A DNA stretch of 64,000 bases, from positions 42,701,954-42,765,953 of the forward strand of contig CM031595.1 of assembly GCA_018398815.1 (NCBI GenBank), given 5' to 3'. Source of the stretch: Conus ventricosus (Eukaryota > Mollusca > Gastropoda > Neogastropoda > Conidae). Of this stretch, positions 1 through 18,993 are shown piece by piece. The notes beneath the pieces were generated by a model that ran no database searches, was not told where the DNA came from, and saw only the letters and a program-made list of their open reading frames with translations. The first letter of the stretch is position 1. Every line of letters begins with the position of its first letter. The position numbers were made by a program, and so were the translations under genes.

Positions 1-905
1 CGCTTTACAAGAGTGGGAAAGAACTTGGAAAATGGAATTTCATCCCCAGAAGTGCCAAGTGTTGCGTATATATGTAATAAACGCTAACCAACTGGATCAG
101 AATATTCTATTCACAATACTGTTCTTAAAGAAACCAATGCTGCAAAATATTTAGGCGTGATTATAGATAGTCGTCTCAAATGGAAAGAACATTACAATTT
201 AGTATGTAAGAAAGCAAACAACATCTTAGCTTTCATATACAGGAATATCAGCGACTGCCCCCAAAAGGTTGAGGACTGCTACAAAACACTGGTTAGACCA
301 GTACTGGAATATGGTTGCTCAGTCTGGGATCCTTGCAATCTAAAGGACATTGATAACCTCAAAGATTCAGAAGAGAGCAGCACAGTTCATAACAGGGAAC
401 CATATCAGAAAGAAAGGGAATACTAGGAAGAACATGAGGACATTAGAATGGAAACCCTTAGAAGAGAGAAGAGCTTTTATCAAACTTAATACCTTCTTCA
501 AAGGCAGAGCTAAACTAATTGATATCCCAATGGAACAACTAGTATTGAATAAAAGCAGCACCAGGAGTGGCGGTCAATCTTCTGCCATACCTGCATCAAA
601 TATTGACAGCCATTTACATTCATTTTATCCTAGTTCTGTACGGCTGTGGAACTCGCTGCCAGGTGGCATCAAGATTGCCACAAATGCATTCTCATTTAAA
701 AAATCATACTGACACGACAGTCTTGAGATCTGCATATTGACTGATTTTTCCATTTGAAACTTCCCCAGATATTTTATAGTTACCTGGGCCTGAATTTGGC
801 CATTGCTTTTAACTTTTTGAATATCGTGTGCGACCCCTTGTTGCCAAATCTTGCTCCTGGGGCCAACAGGGTGAGTCGCACTTTATTTTATTTTATTTTA
901 TTTTT
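1..905 (+). mobile_element. LINE fragment: C-terminal RT region plus 3'UTR, (TTTTA)n tail
   Basis: The left edge is the 3' part of a non-LTR retrotransposon. Three frames together read the RT thumb and C-terminal region: WERTWKMEFHPQKC near 20-60, KYLGVIIDSRLKW near 145-185, RPVLEYGCSVWDP near 297-335, and RLWNSLPGG near 640-668. The stop is at 710-712. These are standard motifs of the jockey/CR1 group. At least two frame changes (near 60-120 and 350-380) make it a dead copy. About 170 bp of non-coding sequence follows and ends in TTTTA repeats at about 879-905, the probable 3' tail. The 5' end is outside the window and clade assignment is an inference. Confidence 0.8.
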
Positions 906-1156
906 AACGTGCGCGCTGGTGACCTACTCGTTTTTTAGTGAACCAGTCTTTTAGGAAGAAGAATAAGTGTTCCATCGCGCGGGATCACAGATAACATTAA
1001 CATTCTCTTGGCCACAGGAAGAAAAATGAGACGAAGTCGGAATATGATTTTTGGTGAACCTTTTGTTTCAGTAGTTAGCCAAGCTATCCAAACGCTCTCC
1101 CACCAACCATACCTCAACCTTCTTGTTTTTTTTACATTGTTCAGGTTGATGTTTTT

Positions 1157-1268
1157 GCCCATTAAAAAAAGAAAGGAAAAACGTGTGGCTGTGAATGAGT
1201 TAGACAAGGTCAGCCCATTAAAAAAAGAAAGGAAAAACGTGTGGCTGTGAATGAGTTAGACAAGGTCA
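1157..1268. repeat. 56-bp tandem duplication, two copies
   Basis: The block beginning GCCCATTAAAAAAAGAAAGG recurs exactly 56 bp later (1157-1212, then 1213-1268). The copies are near identical. No protein family is recognised in either copy. Confidence 0.9.
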
Positions 1269-1591
1269 TTCCTGAAAAAAACTGGAGGAATGTAGAGCCA
1301 GAAATTCTGCTACCCATGTTTGAAATATTTGTGTCGGTTCTTTTGCATTTAATTTTAAATGAACTTGTGGTCAACTACAACACATTGACTGCCTTTGGAA
1401 TCGACAGTTGTAATTTTTATGACATCTAGGACAGAATCCAATGATTCGTTTTTCAAACAACGGCAGTGCATTGTGGCTGGAAAAAAGGAATATAATAGTC
1501 TATATTTTCTTTGGGTCATTGTGAACAGACAGTGATAAGGCCAGAAGATTGGTATGATAATGAGGAACTGTTCTATTAAAAGGTAATCTGT

Positions 1592-1625
<34 letters not shown>

Positions 1626-2593
1626 TTTGTGCTTATTTACATGTCCCTTTTATCTACTTAATTTCAGTTTTAGGGCTGTTTAAAGGTCTTTGAAAAATCC
1701 AGAAAGTGGTTTTGAAAGTTTAGGAAAAGTTTGGGAATTTTGGGATGCTCTTAGGCTATGAACCCTTTTCAGTTGTGTTTGTGAGTGTCTGTGTATCCAG
1801 TGATAGGTTAAAAATAGTTTCAGGGATCCTCATGAAGTTTTTTGTGCTGTTTTGTTGAGTCAGTACCTTCAAGGATTAGATTTTGAGGCCTATAATGCAT
1901 GCAAAAGGTTGAAGGAAAAAATGTTTGCACATCAGAAAGCATAAAAGTTTATATGCAAATCGTACATACTGCTTGTGTGACACTTGGCCACTCACCACTC
2001 TCCAGTTCGGTGAATCTTTTTTCTTTTCTTTTGAAGATTATCAGCAACTACAAGGCTAAATATCAATGAAGATTTGAATGAGACTAACCAGGTACAAAGA
2101 AATAGATTTAATTGTAAGGATAGGCTTCAGTATGACTGAAAAAGATGAGGGAAGTGAGATTTGATCCATTGTGGGATTTGCACCCCTTTATTATTGCAAT
2201 TCTATGTTAAATTGGTGTTACTTTTGCTGTACCTGAGTGTTCATTGGTTTGTTTGTTGACAGTTCTCTAATGATTTCTTCAGACCTGTTTATCCACACAG
2301 TTTTGCTGCAGTTTATACACATTTGGCATAATACAAGGAGTACAAGGAACTAAACAAAAACAAAAAAAAAGGTGCATCAGAAAAAGAAAAAAAAATACCG
2401 TGAGGTGAAGTTCTTGAGCGGCAGTTGCACTTGCAGAATTCAACAATGCCGGCATCTTCGGGTGCTTTGACCAGTGAGCAAAACTCCGGCAAAATCTTGC
2501 ATACGAAGTGGCAGTAGGCTGTGTCTGATTCTTTAACAAATTCGGATGCATTGAAACAACAGCTATTTCAGGCCCAGAAATATTAGGAGGGAA

Positions 2594-2618
2594 GGGGGGG
2601 GGGGGGGGGGGGGGGGGG
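2594..2618. repeat. 25-bp G homopolymer
   Basis: Uninterrupted G run beside the inverted-repeat DNA element. The real length is uncertain, as for all long homopolymers. Confidence 0.9.
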
Positions 2619-2687
2619 ATACAGTGAGTGGGTGTACCAGGGTATGCTGATGAAACATATTTGAATGTGATATGTGTTTGAAGAAAC

Positions 2688-3903
2688 TACCGTAAAGTTC
2701 GGACTATAAGCCGCGACTTTTTTCCCCAGCTTTAAACCCTGCGGCTTAAACAACGATGCGGCTTATTTGCGGATTTTTCCGATTTCAGAAGCATCACACC
2801 CTCGTCTATTCTTAGCTTCTCTCAATCTCTGTAACTCACCATATCGTGTTTACTGTTCATGAATTTTTATTATGCTTTTAACTACGATTTTCTGTGTAAT
2901 CGTGTAATGGAATCAGTAACCCGTTCAGAAATATGGGAATCGACATAAGTAAAGCCCATTACTGATATCTTTTTTCATCAGTTTGTCTTCTACAAAAATA
3001 CGATCGCTTCGAACGGCGCAATGTGTTGGCCGTTTCCGACCTGTTTAATCTTGACTAACACTAGGTGAATTACGAACAAAATAACTAAGCACTGGCACGG
3101 TATTAAGCGAAATAAAACAATCGAATCGTTTCATTAATGTTCTGGTTTGTTATTATATGCGTTATCTTACCAAGTGCGTCTTGCAATTCAAAAACGATTA
3201 GCGCATTCAACTCGGTCATTGTCAGACCTTGGCTTCGATCCGCCATACCATTGTTGAAATCGTGGACAGGGAGTGAAGGTTTGCATTTGATACCTTCGCT
3301 TTGATTGGCTTGCGCTTTCGAGTACTCAGCCAATCGCTTAGCTTGATACACCAACGAATGCAGGAGAGAACTGCCTTTCTAGCGCATCGTTAATGCGTTG
3401 TTTTTTTCGGTATTTTTTTTGGTTCAGTTCAGTTCACTTCACTTGGGACTTTGATAGCCTCACAGCTTTTTGTGTCCCAATCATCTTATTTCATAAACAT
3501 TGGTTGCTTAATGCATGCATATGCTCAGGATTTTAAAGCAATGATGTTGGAAAGACAACACTTGTAAGAAGCCTCATAAAAACTTCGATTCTAATTGATT
3601 TAAAACACATCGTACTAAAAAAAAAAAAAAAAAAAAAAGACTGAAGAAAAGCTGGAAACATGCTCTTGTATTCTGACCTATTTAAACGCCAATGAATGCA
3701 GTGAACACATTGTATGTGATGATTTTCGACACTATGTGAACTCAACGCTCGGCCAGCTGCCGCCTGCGGCACATCGGACTGTGTTGTATATATCTGCGGC
3801 TTATAAACCGGTGCGGCTTATTTGTGAAAAAAGTTCAGATTTTTTAAAAATTTAGTGGTGCGGCTTATATACAGGTGCGCTCAATAGTCCGAACTTTACG
3901 GTA
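2688..3903. mobile_element. TA-flanked DNA transposon with terminal inverted repeats (Tc1/mariner/pogo-type, non-autonomous)
   Basis: The ends are matched inverted repeats: CCGTAAAGTTCGGACTAT at 2690-2707 and its reverse complement at 3884-3901, each bordered outside by TA (2688-2689, 3902-3903). Subterminal regions on both sides repeat the motif GCGGCTTA several times (for example near 2741, 2760, 3795, 3812 and 3861). A TA duplication with short TIRs fits the Tc1/mariner/pogo superfamily. A short reading frame on the - strand (3103-3354) could be the remnant of a transposase N-terminus, but no DDE motif is seen. The element is interrupted by a LINE 3' end. Confidence 0.8.
3421..3533 (-). 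mobile_element. LINE 3'-end fragment nested in the TIR element, (TGAAC)n tail
   Basis: About 110 bp match the 3' terminus of the LINE at 55690-57808, including the terminal pentamer repeat GTTCAGTTCAG, the block GGGACTTTGATAGCCTCACA and the block TGCATGCATATGCTCAGGA. It is a severely 5'-truncated insertion in the same orientation (- strand), younger than the DNA transposon it interrupts. Confidence 0.85.
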
Positions 3904-4403
3904 TTTTTGCTGTAGTTGCTACAAGATCAGGTATACCTGTCCCTCAGCTGAATGATGGCAGATGAAAACGAATCCCCATTTCCCCACCCCCCTGCTTTTA
4001 CCAACATTTGGAAGATTTGTACACATTCTTTGTAAGAAATGCACTCAAATGTTTGAACAGTGCACCAATAGCAATTTTAGGGAAAACGGGTCTGTGTTGT
4101 TTGAGTAAAATGTATGTTTATGAATGTGAGGGTGAAAAGTTTCAGATTTCTATCGGGGTTTCTTTTTATGGTTTTCTTTCTTTTTTCTTCTTCTTTATTT
4201 TTTTTGTATTTAGTGTTTTAAAAGTAAAACACCCTATTTTCAAATAAAAAGGGATAGATAAATCAATGGATTGGTTGATCTTTATTACCAGCCGTTGTGT
4301 TTCTTTGTTTATTATGATCTTTATTACCAGCATTTTGTTTCTTTCTTTGTTTATTACACAGGCTTTGAGTGATCAGTTGGTCATTATTTCTGATTTTCCG
4401 CAG

Positions 4404-10350
<5,947 letters not shown>

Positions 10351-13300
10351 CCCTGTGATGGTGGCTTTGATCATGCTTCACTCAAGGTGACATTCCCTGA
10401 GCTCAGACCGACAGCACTTCACAAGGACAACAGACAGATGTTGTGGCTGTTCCAGATTCATCAATTAACCATTTTTAATGTGCTCATTGAGATCAGGCAT
10501 TCGCCGAAGACAAACGGGGATAATTCTGATGGTGTGATTCAAGGCTTGATTTTCTTACTCCCACCCCCCTCCCTTTCTCTTCCTCCCTCACAAGGATGGA
10601 TGTATTCCACAGAGGAACTGTTTTTTTTATGGTGAAACATTGGCAACTTCCTGAAGAGTACAGGGCATGGGAGTTGCGTGGCATTGTATGGGAGTTCTCC
10701 GAGTGCATGAGTGAAACTGCTGAGAAAATGCAATGGGGGGGGGGGGGGGGGATCCTGGAGCGTCGGTGTGTGGCAAGGGAGGTAATAAGCACTCCTTAGC
10801 ATGTCTCCCAAATGGCTGCCACCAACTGAGCAGTCGGAACATCTGCGGTTTTTTTTTATACTGAACTGCTGATGTGAAGAAATGGATTAAAGATTCTATT
10901 CACTGGCTTTAACAAACCTGTGTGCTCGCAAAACTTGGATCACGTTGTGAGATCTGTAGGTTGCATTCATGGATTTGTGTGTCAATAGACTATTCGCTGT
11001 CCTACATGCAGCTCAAAGCAGTTGATAAAAGGCATCACTAGAACTCATTACAGATGGACCTCAGGTTTGATTGTGTGAGGATTTTGTGTTTTAAAAAAAA
11101 GGCATGTATTCACGCACAAAACAACAAAAAATCCTACTCAGACCAAGAAGAGGATTTGCTCTTGTCTGACTTGCGCATAAATCCATGGTTTCACTCCCAG
11201 TTAAGCAGGCAATCTGTTGTGTGAATTGGTGACTGAACGCATGTAGCCAGAAGTATGTTCGTTGTTAGCCTGTGGGCTCCTGCTTTTATTTCACTCCTGT
11301 AATAGATTTGACATTGTGCCAAGCCTTGTTATGTTTCTCTTTGTGCAAAGGAAACTGCATGTACTTGTTTGTGAGCTTATTCATTTGCATGAGCATTTTT
11401 TTCATCCCTCTATTACAGAGCTACAAGTTTTCCATCTTGGGTTTCAGTTTGAAGAATCGGAAATAAGACAGGAGCGTGCGTGGGTCACTTTTTTTTTCTT
11501 TTCATATGAGGGATGGCAGAGACGGACAGTATTAAGAGGTTTGTTTTGTTTATGTTGATTGTATTTGCTTTTTCACATCTGAGAACAAATAGGATTATTT
11601 TCTCATTCCAACTTTTAAGGATCTCCCCAACTTTGCCACCTTTTGAGTAGAACGGTGGTCATATGGCTTTGTGGTCTCGGCAGTCAACATCTGGTATTCC
11701 TGTGGGAAGTGTGTGTGTCGAGGGGTGTTTATCTGCCTGAAAGTAGTGTTATCCTGTAGTAACATTTTTTCTGCCCTAAGGAAACTCCAGAATTTTAAAA
11801 TGATCTTGCACTTTCCTCTGTGCCTCCATTATGCATTCTGTAATTTTTCATGATCCTCAAGACTGCTCAGCAGTTTCAACTATTAGTACAAATACTGGAA
11901 AGGGTGCCAGTACCCCACGCTGACATGTCGTGTCCATGGGGAAGCCAGGGGTACAAATAGCTTCCCAGCATCCTGGAAGATTCATGATAGTAGTTTTCTG
12001 TCAGTCTCTTTGACTCTGCCTTTTTAAAAAAATTTTATTTGTTGTTGTCTAATCATGGCCTACTGTTTTTCTGCCTTCGTAGTCAGCCTCCAGTCTTTGT
12101 TCTGAAAACTCGTTTTCACTTATTTATTTACCATCTCATTTTATGACATGCGGGGTTTTTTGTTGTTATTTGTTTGTTTTGTTGTTTTTTTTATATCTGG
12201 CAACAAGGAAGTGAAAATTGTACATGCTATCCAGGATGGACACTACCTATTCATACTGCAGAGTCACTACTTGTCCCAATTTTGTTTTTCTTTTTTTGAT
12301 GCACTTGAATGTTTTTCATAAATTTGGGGGGATGGGAGAAATCAATGAGAATAACTGACACTTAGTATGGTCTAATCTTTTTGGCTGAAAGGATGTCATT
12401 AGGAAGGATGTCATTAGGTAAGTCATCATGGCATGAATTTCTTTTGTTCTTTCTTCTTCATAACATAATCTTTTTTCGTCTTGCAGTTTAGGATGTGACC
12501 TTATTTTTCTTTCGCACGAGTTTCACAGCCCTGAAAAGGCTATGTGTGATATGCAGGATTAATGAAATAAAAACTATTGCATTAGTTTTATTAATGTTTG
12601 TTTTTCCTTTATTCTTTTTTATTCTGCAAGTGAAAGTTTTGAGAAATGGATTGTATTTCCAGCACTGCCTAACTAGTAGTTGTATTTGTCCTTGGAGTTT
12701 ATTGGTATAGTTTTCTTTTCTTTTCTTTCTGCGTACGCAGGCTGATACTCCTGCGGACACTCCCTGTATAGCCAGGCAGTGGAGTTTTGTGTGTATGACC
12801 CTTTTTTATCCCTGCCATTAAGGCAGCCATACTCCATCTTCGGGGAAGGTGCATGCTATGTGTCACGTGTCATCCATGCCAACGGCCAAACTGGCCTTCT
12901 CTTCCGAAAGTTGGTGATGGGATTTTACGTGTGTGCAAGATGTTATGCGTGCGTTCACACACGGAACATCGGTTTATAGTCTCATTCGAAGGACTATATT
13001 GGTATAGTTCATGACTGAAATGATTTTATGACTGGGAGTCTGTGACTTTGTGTTGGACTATATATATATAGTGCATGTTGATTGTCTTGCTTTCAACATG
13101 ACGGTCTTCTAAAACTGCGCAGAGATTTTATTCATAAACTTTTGTCTTTGCAAACAGAGATGAGGTAATGTATGCTCATTCTGTCAGGGGTGCATGTGGC
13201 TTTATTATATTATCAAGTCAAGGCCTTGACTTTTATTTTGTTCCTGAACTGAAATGCACCATATGTGTACAATGGTAACGGTTAGGCTGTAGAGAGAGGG

Positions 13301-16300
13301 GGATAAAGGAGTAAGACAGAACAGTCAACAGTCCCTGGAGTCTGCCAGCTTGACTTGCCTGTCTCAAAATGCTGCAATTTGTTAGTTAGAGGAATAGGTA
13401 GTTAGTAATGAATGTGTTGACAAAGTGCAAGGAAAGGAAGAAACACCACAGGCAACAGTGCTCTCAACAATATTTAAATGTTGATGGTGAAGGATCTGGG
13501 TGAGGGTCAGTCACAGTTACACACCAGTAATTGATAGTAGATAGTATTAATTGCATTTTATTTTGATGATCTTTTTTTCAGGCGAGTATTAGCATTTGCA
13601 GAGCTCACAGTTTAAATTGCCATCTACCTTTTTTTTTTTTTTTTTTGGTTTAACTGAAATACTCCACCCAGAACTTTTATATTTCCTGATCAGCGACAGA
13701 AAGGATGTTTGGATCTTCGAAGGAAATGTAAAGAGGGTTTTAACCAGTCTACAGCAGTTATTGTAGCAGAAGGGGCAAACTAAAAAATAAATAAATAAAT
13801 TGAAAAAAACAACAACAGCTATTGTGCAGAAACAAGGAATTGTTTTTCTTTTATTTTCTGTAAGAAACTCGAATTGAACTATGTACAGCATAAACAAAAG
13901 CTGCTTCACTGCATGCATTCATCTACCCTTCTGTCGGTTGTTGGAGCATAGGCTCCCCAAGTGTGTGCCTTGATTTTTACCATCAGAAGTGAAATTACAG
14001 TCCATCATAAAGCACTTTTTTCCCATCTCTCTCTCTTTTCATAATCTTACATATCCCATCTGCTCCTGCCTATGCAAATCCTTTTGATCTTTGTGGGGAA
14101 AAAGTAACAATTTTTTTTATACTTTTCTCATTAACATCAATCCACCTGTTTGAAAACTAATATGCAGGTGTGTCGTTACAGATGCTTATTTTGCTCTTTT
14201 TTTCCAGTTCATTGTAGCATGTTTTGTATGTCAAATTATGCATTGAATGTTTAGAGAATGCTAACTCCACTCTCTTGGAGTGATCTTGGTGTCAAGAGAG
14301 ACCACCATCAGCCTTCAGATTTGGACAGCTGGGAAATTCAGTGTCTTCTTATCTGCTCCATTTTTCAGTCTCATGACTTTGAACTCTTCCCAACTATTCC
14401 AGTGTTTAGGATTTTTAAACCAGCTAATGGTTTTGTACATTTGTTGCTAGTATTTTCATTTGTATGAATATCTAATATTGACTCAACAAAGTAGTGTGTT
14501 TTGTCTCATGTTTCCTGTGAAGGCAGGTACTGGTTTTTATTGATCACTTTCTTTGTGAAATCCTTCAATGCAAATAACATGACAATATATGTAACGTCTC
14601 AATATGTAACGTCTCGATTCCTGTACCTCATTCATGAAAGTTGAAAAAGCTTGTAAGAGCAATTGAACTATGTACAGCTGAAATCAACTGTGTAGAGAGA
14701 GATAGAGAGTATGTTTTGAGGAGGATCTATTGTCTTAAGACTAGTTTCCTGTTTTTCAGTTGACTTGACTGTGTTGCGAGCATTGTGTGTAGTAGTTTGC
14801 AGTGAAGAGTTGTCTTTCAACTCCAGCATATGGATACTTCTGTACAGAATAGCAGACTGCAGTTTTATCGCTTTGTACTCCATTTAGTGTCATCTCAACA
14901 GTCAAGTCCTTTCTTGTAGTGTTGTGTATGTAAAGCAGGCCGTTTTCCCCCCTTAAAAACCTGCTGTGACTGAGAAGGGGTTTGAGGGTGGTTGTTGTTT
15001 TTTTTGTTGTTTTTTTTTCTGCAAGGACTTCGTGAAAATATGAAATTTAAACTATTTAGAGTTCCTGAATGTTTAATTATGATTAATGTATTTGTTTCTT
15101 CATTTGTTTGTTTTTTTTAGAAACTATTTTTTATTCTTATAGGGGAGTGCATTTGTTGATGTCCTTGCATCATACAAGCATTGTCACACTCGGGAAGAAC
15201 TCAGACTTTGTCATCTGGCAGACACTATGAAAATAATAATACATAAATTGTAACGCTGTTCTGCCAGCAAGACTTGCCATAGTTTACATGAGACAAGGTA
15301 ATCACATTATTCACACTTCATATGTCCATGGCCTTGATACATGTGGACATCCTCAAATCTTACAGACGCACTTGTCATGTGGTAAACTCATGTAGCACAG
15401 TTCAGTTGCCTGTGTCCATACAGGATGCAGATGTCCTGATAGACCTTGCAAAAGTCATGTCATGTGTTTTTTCAAATTCACCTGAAGTTGGGTGTCCTAA
15501 CTGTTTTCAGCACTTCTGTGTCTAGTATAATGCTAAACATGTGGACGTGCATCTATTCCACCATAGGAGCTGAGTTTCTTTACTATGTACTTTGTAGATT
15601 TTCCTGCCTTATTTTAGATTGCCTTCCACCCTGAAGTTTGTTGACCCACAGCCAGAAAATATATGAGCAAATCTGACAATAGATGGAAGGTGCTGTTAGC
15701 TATGGACTTAGTTTCTGGAATTTTATTTCGGCGTCATTGCCAGTGATATTTCATTCCACTTATCAAATCCCGCATATTTTAAAATGAGCCTTTTAATGTA
15801 AAATGCATCATATTTTCTTTCAATCACGATTCTGTGACTGAATTTTGTCAGTTTCTTTTTTCTTCTCACTAGTCTCTTTTAATGTGTGATTGTGTGTTGA
15901 AGTATGTATACATTTTTGTATTGTTGTATGCTAATTTATACACGATAACTGGCATATCCGTACCCTCTTTTTGCTTGGATGAGCAGGTTTGAAAGGTTTT
16001 TTAAAGCAAATGACTAAATTATTAAAAAAAAATTCTCGAACAGAATCTGTACAGGGTTTTTAGAACAGTGAGAGCTGGACTGGTGTAAGAATTGTGTATG
16101 CAAGAGTGTTTTATGCCAAATTCCTAAAAAGACTGAATGTTAATTTCCATTTGTCCCCACCCCACCCTCCATCAGATGTGGCTTGAAAGAATTCTGCAGT
16201 TTGCTGTGAGTTCACTGAAGTTGACTGTAAAAAGTGTTGAATTGATTTGCGTCATGTTTTCATCTCACATTCTTGGCTGTAAAATTTTATCCATCTTCAC

Positions 16301-17089
16301 ATTCAGCTTCAGCAATAAGCAGAGCATCAAAGTTGACAGTTGAGAACATGCATTTATCAAGTGAGTGTACCTCATACAGAGACTCCCATATCATCTTATT
16401 TACCGTTGAAAGATTAAGAGAAGCAAATCTTATAACATTGTGTAGGAAAAGTTAAAGTATTACTGGTTTTTTTTAGATGTAGGGAATGGGATTAGTTTCT
16501 TCCGTCCCAACAAAAGCTCATTGGTTAGACTATTTTCTTGCAATGCATAGAATTCCAAAGGTGCTACAGCTAATAAGTAACATGGACTTAAAAGTCTTTT
16601 TTTTTCCCAGCAGGATTTTGGATTCAGGTTTTTTTTCTTTTTTTTTCCTTGCCCAGTAATTGTGACAGATATTTTTTCTCATAACGTGATCGATCTTTCG
16701 CAGTAGGTCCAGACCTACTGAGCCTTGCATTTGATGAAAACTCTGTAAACAATTCCTCACCTGTGATATTCAGCTTCTAGCATTTGTGCCTTCCCATCTT
16801 TCTCAAATGTTCAGAAGTGCTCTTTGTGTATTATGAAATTATTCTTTTTGAATAAGGAAAGGTCTTCATCCCACTGCATGCCTCTTATCCAGTATGTACA
16901 TCACAAGTAGATAAAGTCTCCTGCTATTTAGCTAAAATCATTAAATGGTGGCTGTGTTATTTTATGTCAAGATTGAATGTGTTCTTTCATATATTGTTCC
17001 CCTGACTGCAATCTTTTTTTTTTCCCTTTTCTCGTTATGTTTTGTAACAGTTTTAAACTTCTGTAAAATGTAGTGAAATTAACTCATGT

Positions 17090-17123
<34 letters not shown>

Positions 17124-18440
17124 GCCAGTTGCGGAAAGACGAAAGCAGCTTGTGCATATAATTTTGGAGTGGTTTCAGTTGTTGCATTTAATTGTTTCAA
17201 ACCATTCACGCGTCGGCTGCTTATCCCAAAGGACTCGTATTAAGTAATAGAATATACACTGGGGAATTGTTTGTTTAGCTCTTGCATGCTGTGTATGCTT
17301 TGACTTAAAAGTTGTTTTGTCAAATTGTTGCAGCCATAGTAGCTCTATGGTGGTTTTGTTGCCCTCACTCTGTGCAAAAGTGCGCTTTGAGAAAAAAGCC
17401 CATTTATATTTCAGCATATATATGTGGTACAGAATGATCAATGTCAAGCTTCATTTAACATTGTATGCGACATGTTTTCAGCTTTTGTTGAGGGAATACA
17501 GTGTTAGCAAAATGAATGTAAGTAACTTTCCAGCATTCAGTTTGTAACTGCTGTCAACAGCAATTGTGAGAAATAATGGAGTTCATTATTTGTCTTGATA
17601 CTCTTGAAGCTTTACAGAAACTTATGATCTCCTACCTGTGTTGTACCAGTGGCTAAAATGATTGCTCCATTGTTTATAGATTATGTCTGCTAGTTGCTTA
17701 AAACATTCAGTGAAGAACAGGACGGCTTGGGCAGAACAAGTATGGTGGTGTCAAGATTGGTTGTAATTATGGGAGGAAGATCAGTGGTGGAAGAAGTTTG
17801 AGAAGGTTGTAATTATGGGAGGAAGAAATTTGAGAAGGAGGGACAAGGATAGTAGAATTTCTAGAGTTGCTGGGTATCTGAGCAGTAGAATCTGGGCAGG
17901 GTTAAGGATGCTAACATTGTGGTAATTAGGAGGGGGAGGGCCAGGTGCAATAGAATTGAAAGGGCCTTGAGCAGTGGAATTGAAAGGGGAGGGGAGGTAC
18001 AAGGGCAGTGAACTTTGGAAGGGAACAAGGGGCAGCAGAATTTGAGGGGTGAGTGTAGGAGTAAGATTGCAGATGTGGGCAGAACTAGTAAAGAGAAAGG
18101 CCAGTGGAGAGTATAACGGGGGTATGGGAGGTTTGGAAAGGATATACACATTTCTTCACTCAAGATAGTTCTCGTTTTTTTTTTCTGTATTTATGTCCAT
18201 AATGCAATAATAATAATTGAAAAGCCTTGCTCTGACCCTCAACATTTACCAGTTCTCGCTACAGCAAAAGCCACTCTGAAATGGTCTATCAAGTGCTGAA
18301 GATCAACATTCTGCGTTGTGGCCATCATAAAGCTGGGGACAGTTTGCTGCATTTACATTCTGTATATGTGAGAAGATTGAAAGTGTGAGGATGTACCGTT
18401 TTGTATGGGTCAATAAATATGCCATGATCCACTATTCTGA
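10351..18440 (+). other. probable long SMURF 3'UTR and downstream sequence
   Basis: About 8 kb after the stop contain no recognisable exon and, unlike the rest of the window, no transposon-like sequence. An ATTAAA lies near 10884 and AATAAA hexamers near 12567, 13790 and 18412-18417. The last is followed after about 35 bp by a GT- and T-rich stretch, a plausible distal poly(A) site. Where the transcript really ends cannot be decided from sequence alone. Small open frames here show no family resemblance. Confidence 0.4.
17759..18140. repeat. purine-rich degenerate minisatellite
   Basis: The + strand is strongly G/A biased with recurring GTAGAATT / GTGGAATTGAAAGGG phrases. One 22-bp unit, beginning GGTTGTAATTATGGGAGG, is repeated 46 bp apart (17759 and 17805). 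It is a decayed tandem repeat. Confidence 0.55.
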
Positions 18441-18487
18441 ATGAAGGTGGTGCAGTCGTTTTTTTTAAGCCTAAACAGCTTTCTTTG

Positions 18488-18879
18488 CTTACCAAAAACC
18501 AGGTAACTTTTAAAGTGAGGCGACTTGCGTTAAAAGGAATAATAAGTAAATCCACCACTTAACATGGAACAAAAAAAATTACAAGACAAAACATGACATT
18601 TCGACCTCATTTTCTTCTTCAGGCAAGATAACACTAAGGAAAATGAACACGAAGAACCAGCAATCACTTCTCAAATCTGGCGCAAGATGGGTGCCCATCT
18701 TGCGCAGAATTAAAGATAAGCGATTGCTCATTCTTTGTTTTCATTGTCCTGAATGTCATTTATCTTGCCTGAAGAAGACCTAAGAGGCGGAAATGCATCA
18801 TGTTTTGTCGTCTTGTCCATGTTAAGTGGCAGATTTACTTTAAATTCCTTTTAAAATTTCTTACCAAACCCAGTTAATG
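18488..18879. mobile_element. Penelope-derived fold-back element (about 320-bp palindrome)
   Basis: 18532-18852 is a long imperfect palindrome: the left arm (AAGTAAATCCACCACTTAAC...CTTCTTCAGGCAAGATAA) is mirrored by the right arm (TTATCTTGCCTGAAGAAG...GTTAAGTGGCAGATTTACTT). The centre is GCGCAAGATGGG/CCCATCTTGCGC. The arms share TGCCTGAAGAAGACC and GGAAATGCATC with the ends of the large Penelope-like element at 42632-45654. An imperfect direct repeat flanks the whole (CTTACCAAAAACCAGGTAA at 18490-18508, CTTACCAAACCCAGTTAA at 18860-18877), a likely target duplication. A tail of about 30 bp lies on the left side only. Confidence 0.7.
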
Positions 18880-18993
18880 CATAAAGTAATCCATATACAA
18901 AACTCATAACCCTCCCTGTAAAGACAATTTTTATTTCAAGTCCCCACTTAACAGTTGCTACAGATTTTTTTCCATATGCCCCCACCTCCCAAT

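Larger units (their letters stand above)
906..2687. other. intronic or intergenic sequence, no gene recognised
   Basis: No conserved coding motif is visible. The stretch holds the 56-bp tandem duplication, a (TG)n tract at about 1594-1621 and a G run at 2594-2618. Because the first SMURF exon seen starts at 4404 with an incomplete codon, this is probably SMURF intron. Confidence 0.4.

Noticed and set aside
1008..1429. Tandemly duplicated exon
   Set aside because: The 56-bp duplication has no matching splice sites and no recognised domain; 56 is not a multiple of three.
10387..10635. Further coding exon after the SMURF stop
   Set aside because: The stop at 10348-10350 is at the family's normal C-terminus, and the downstream frame shows no domain.
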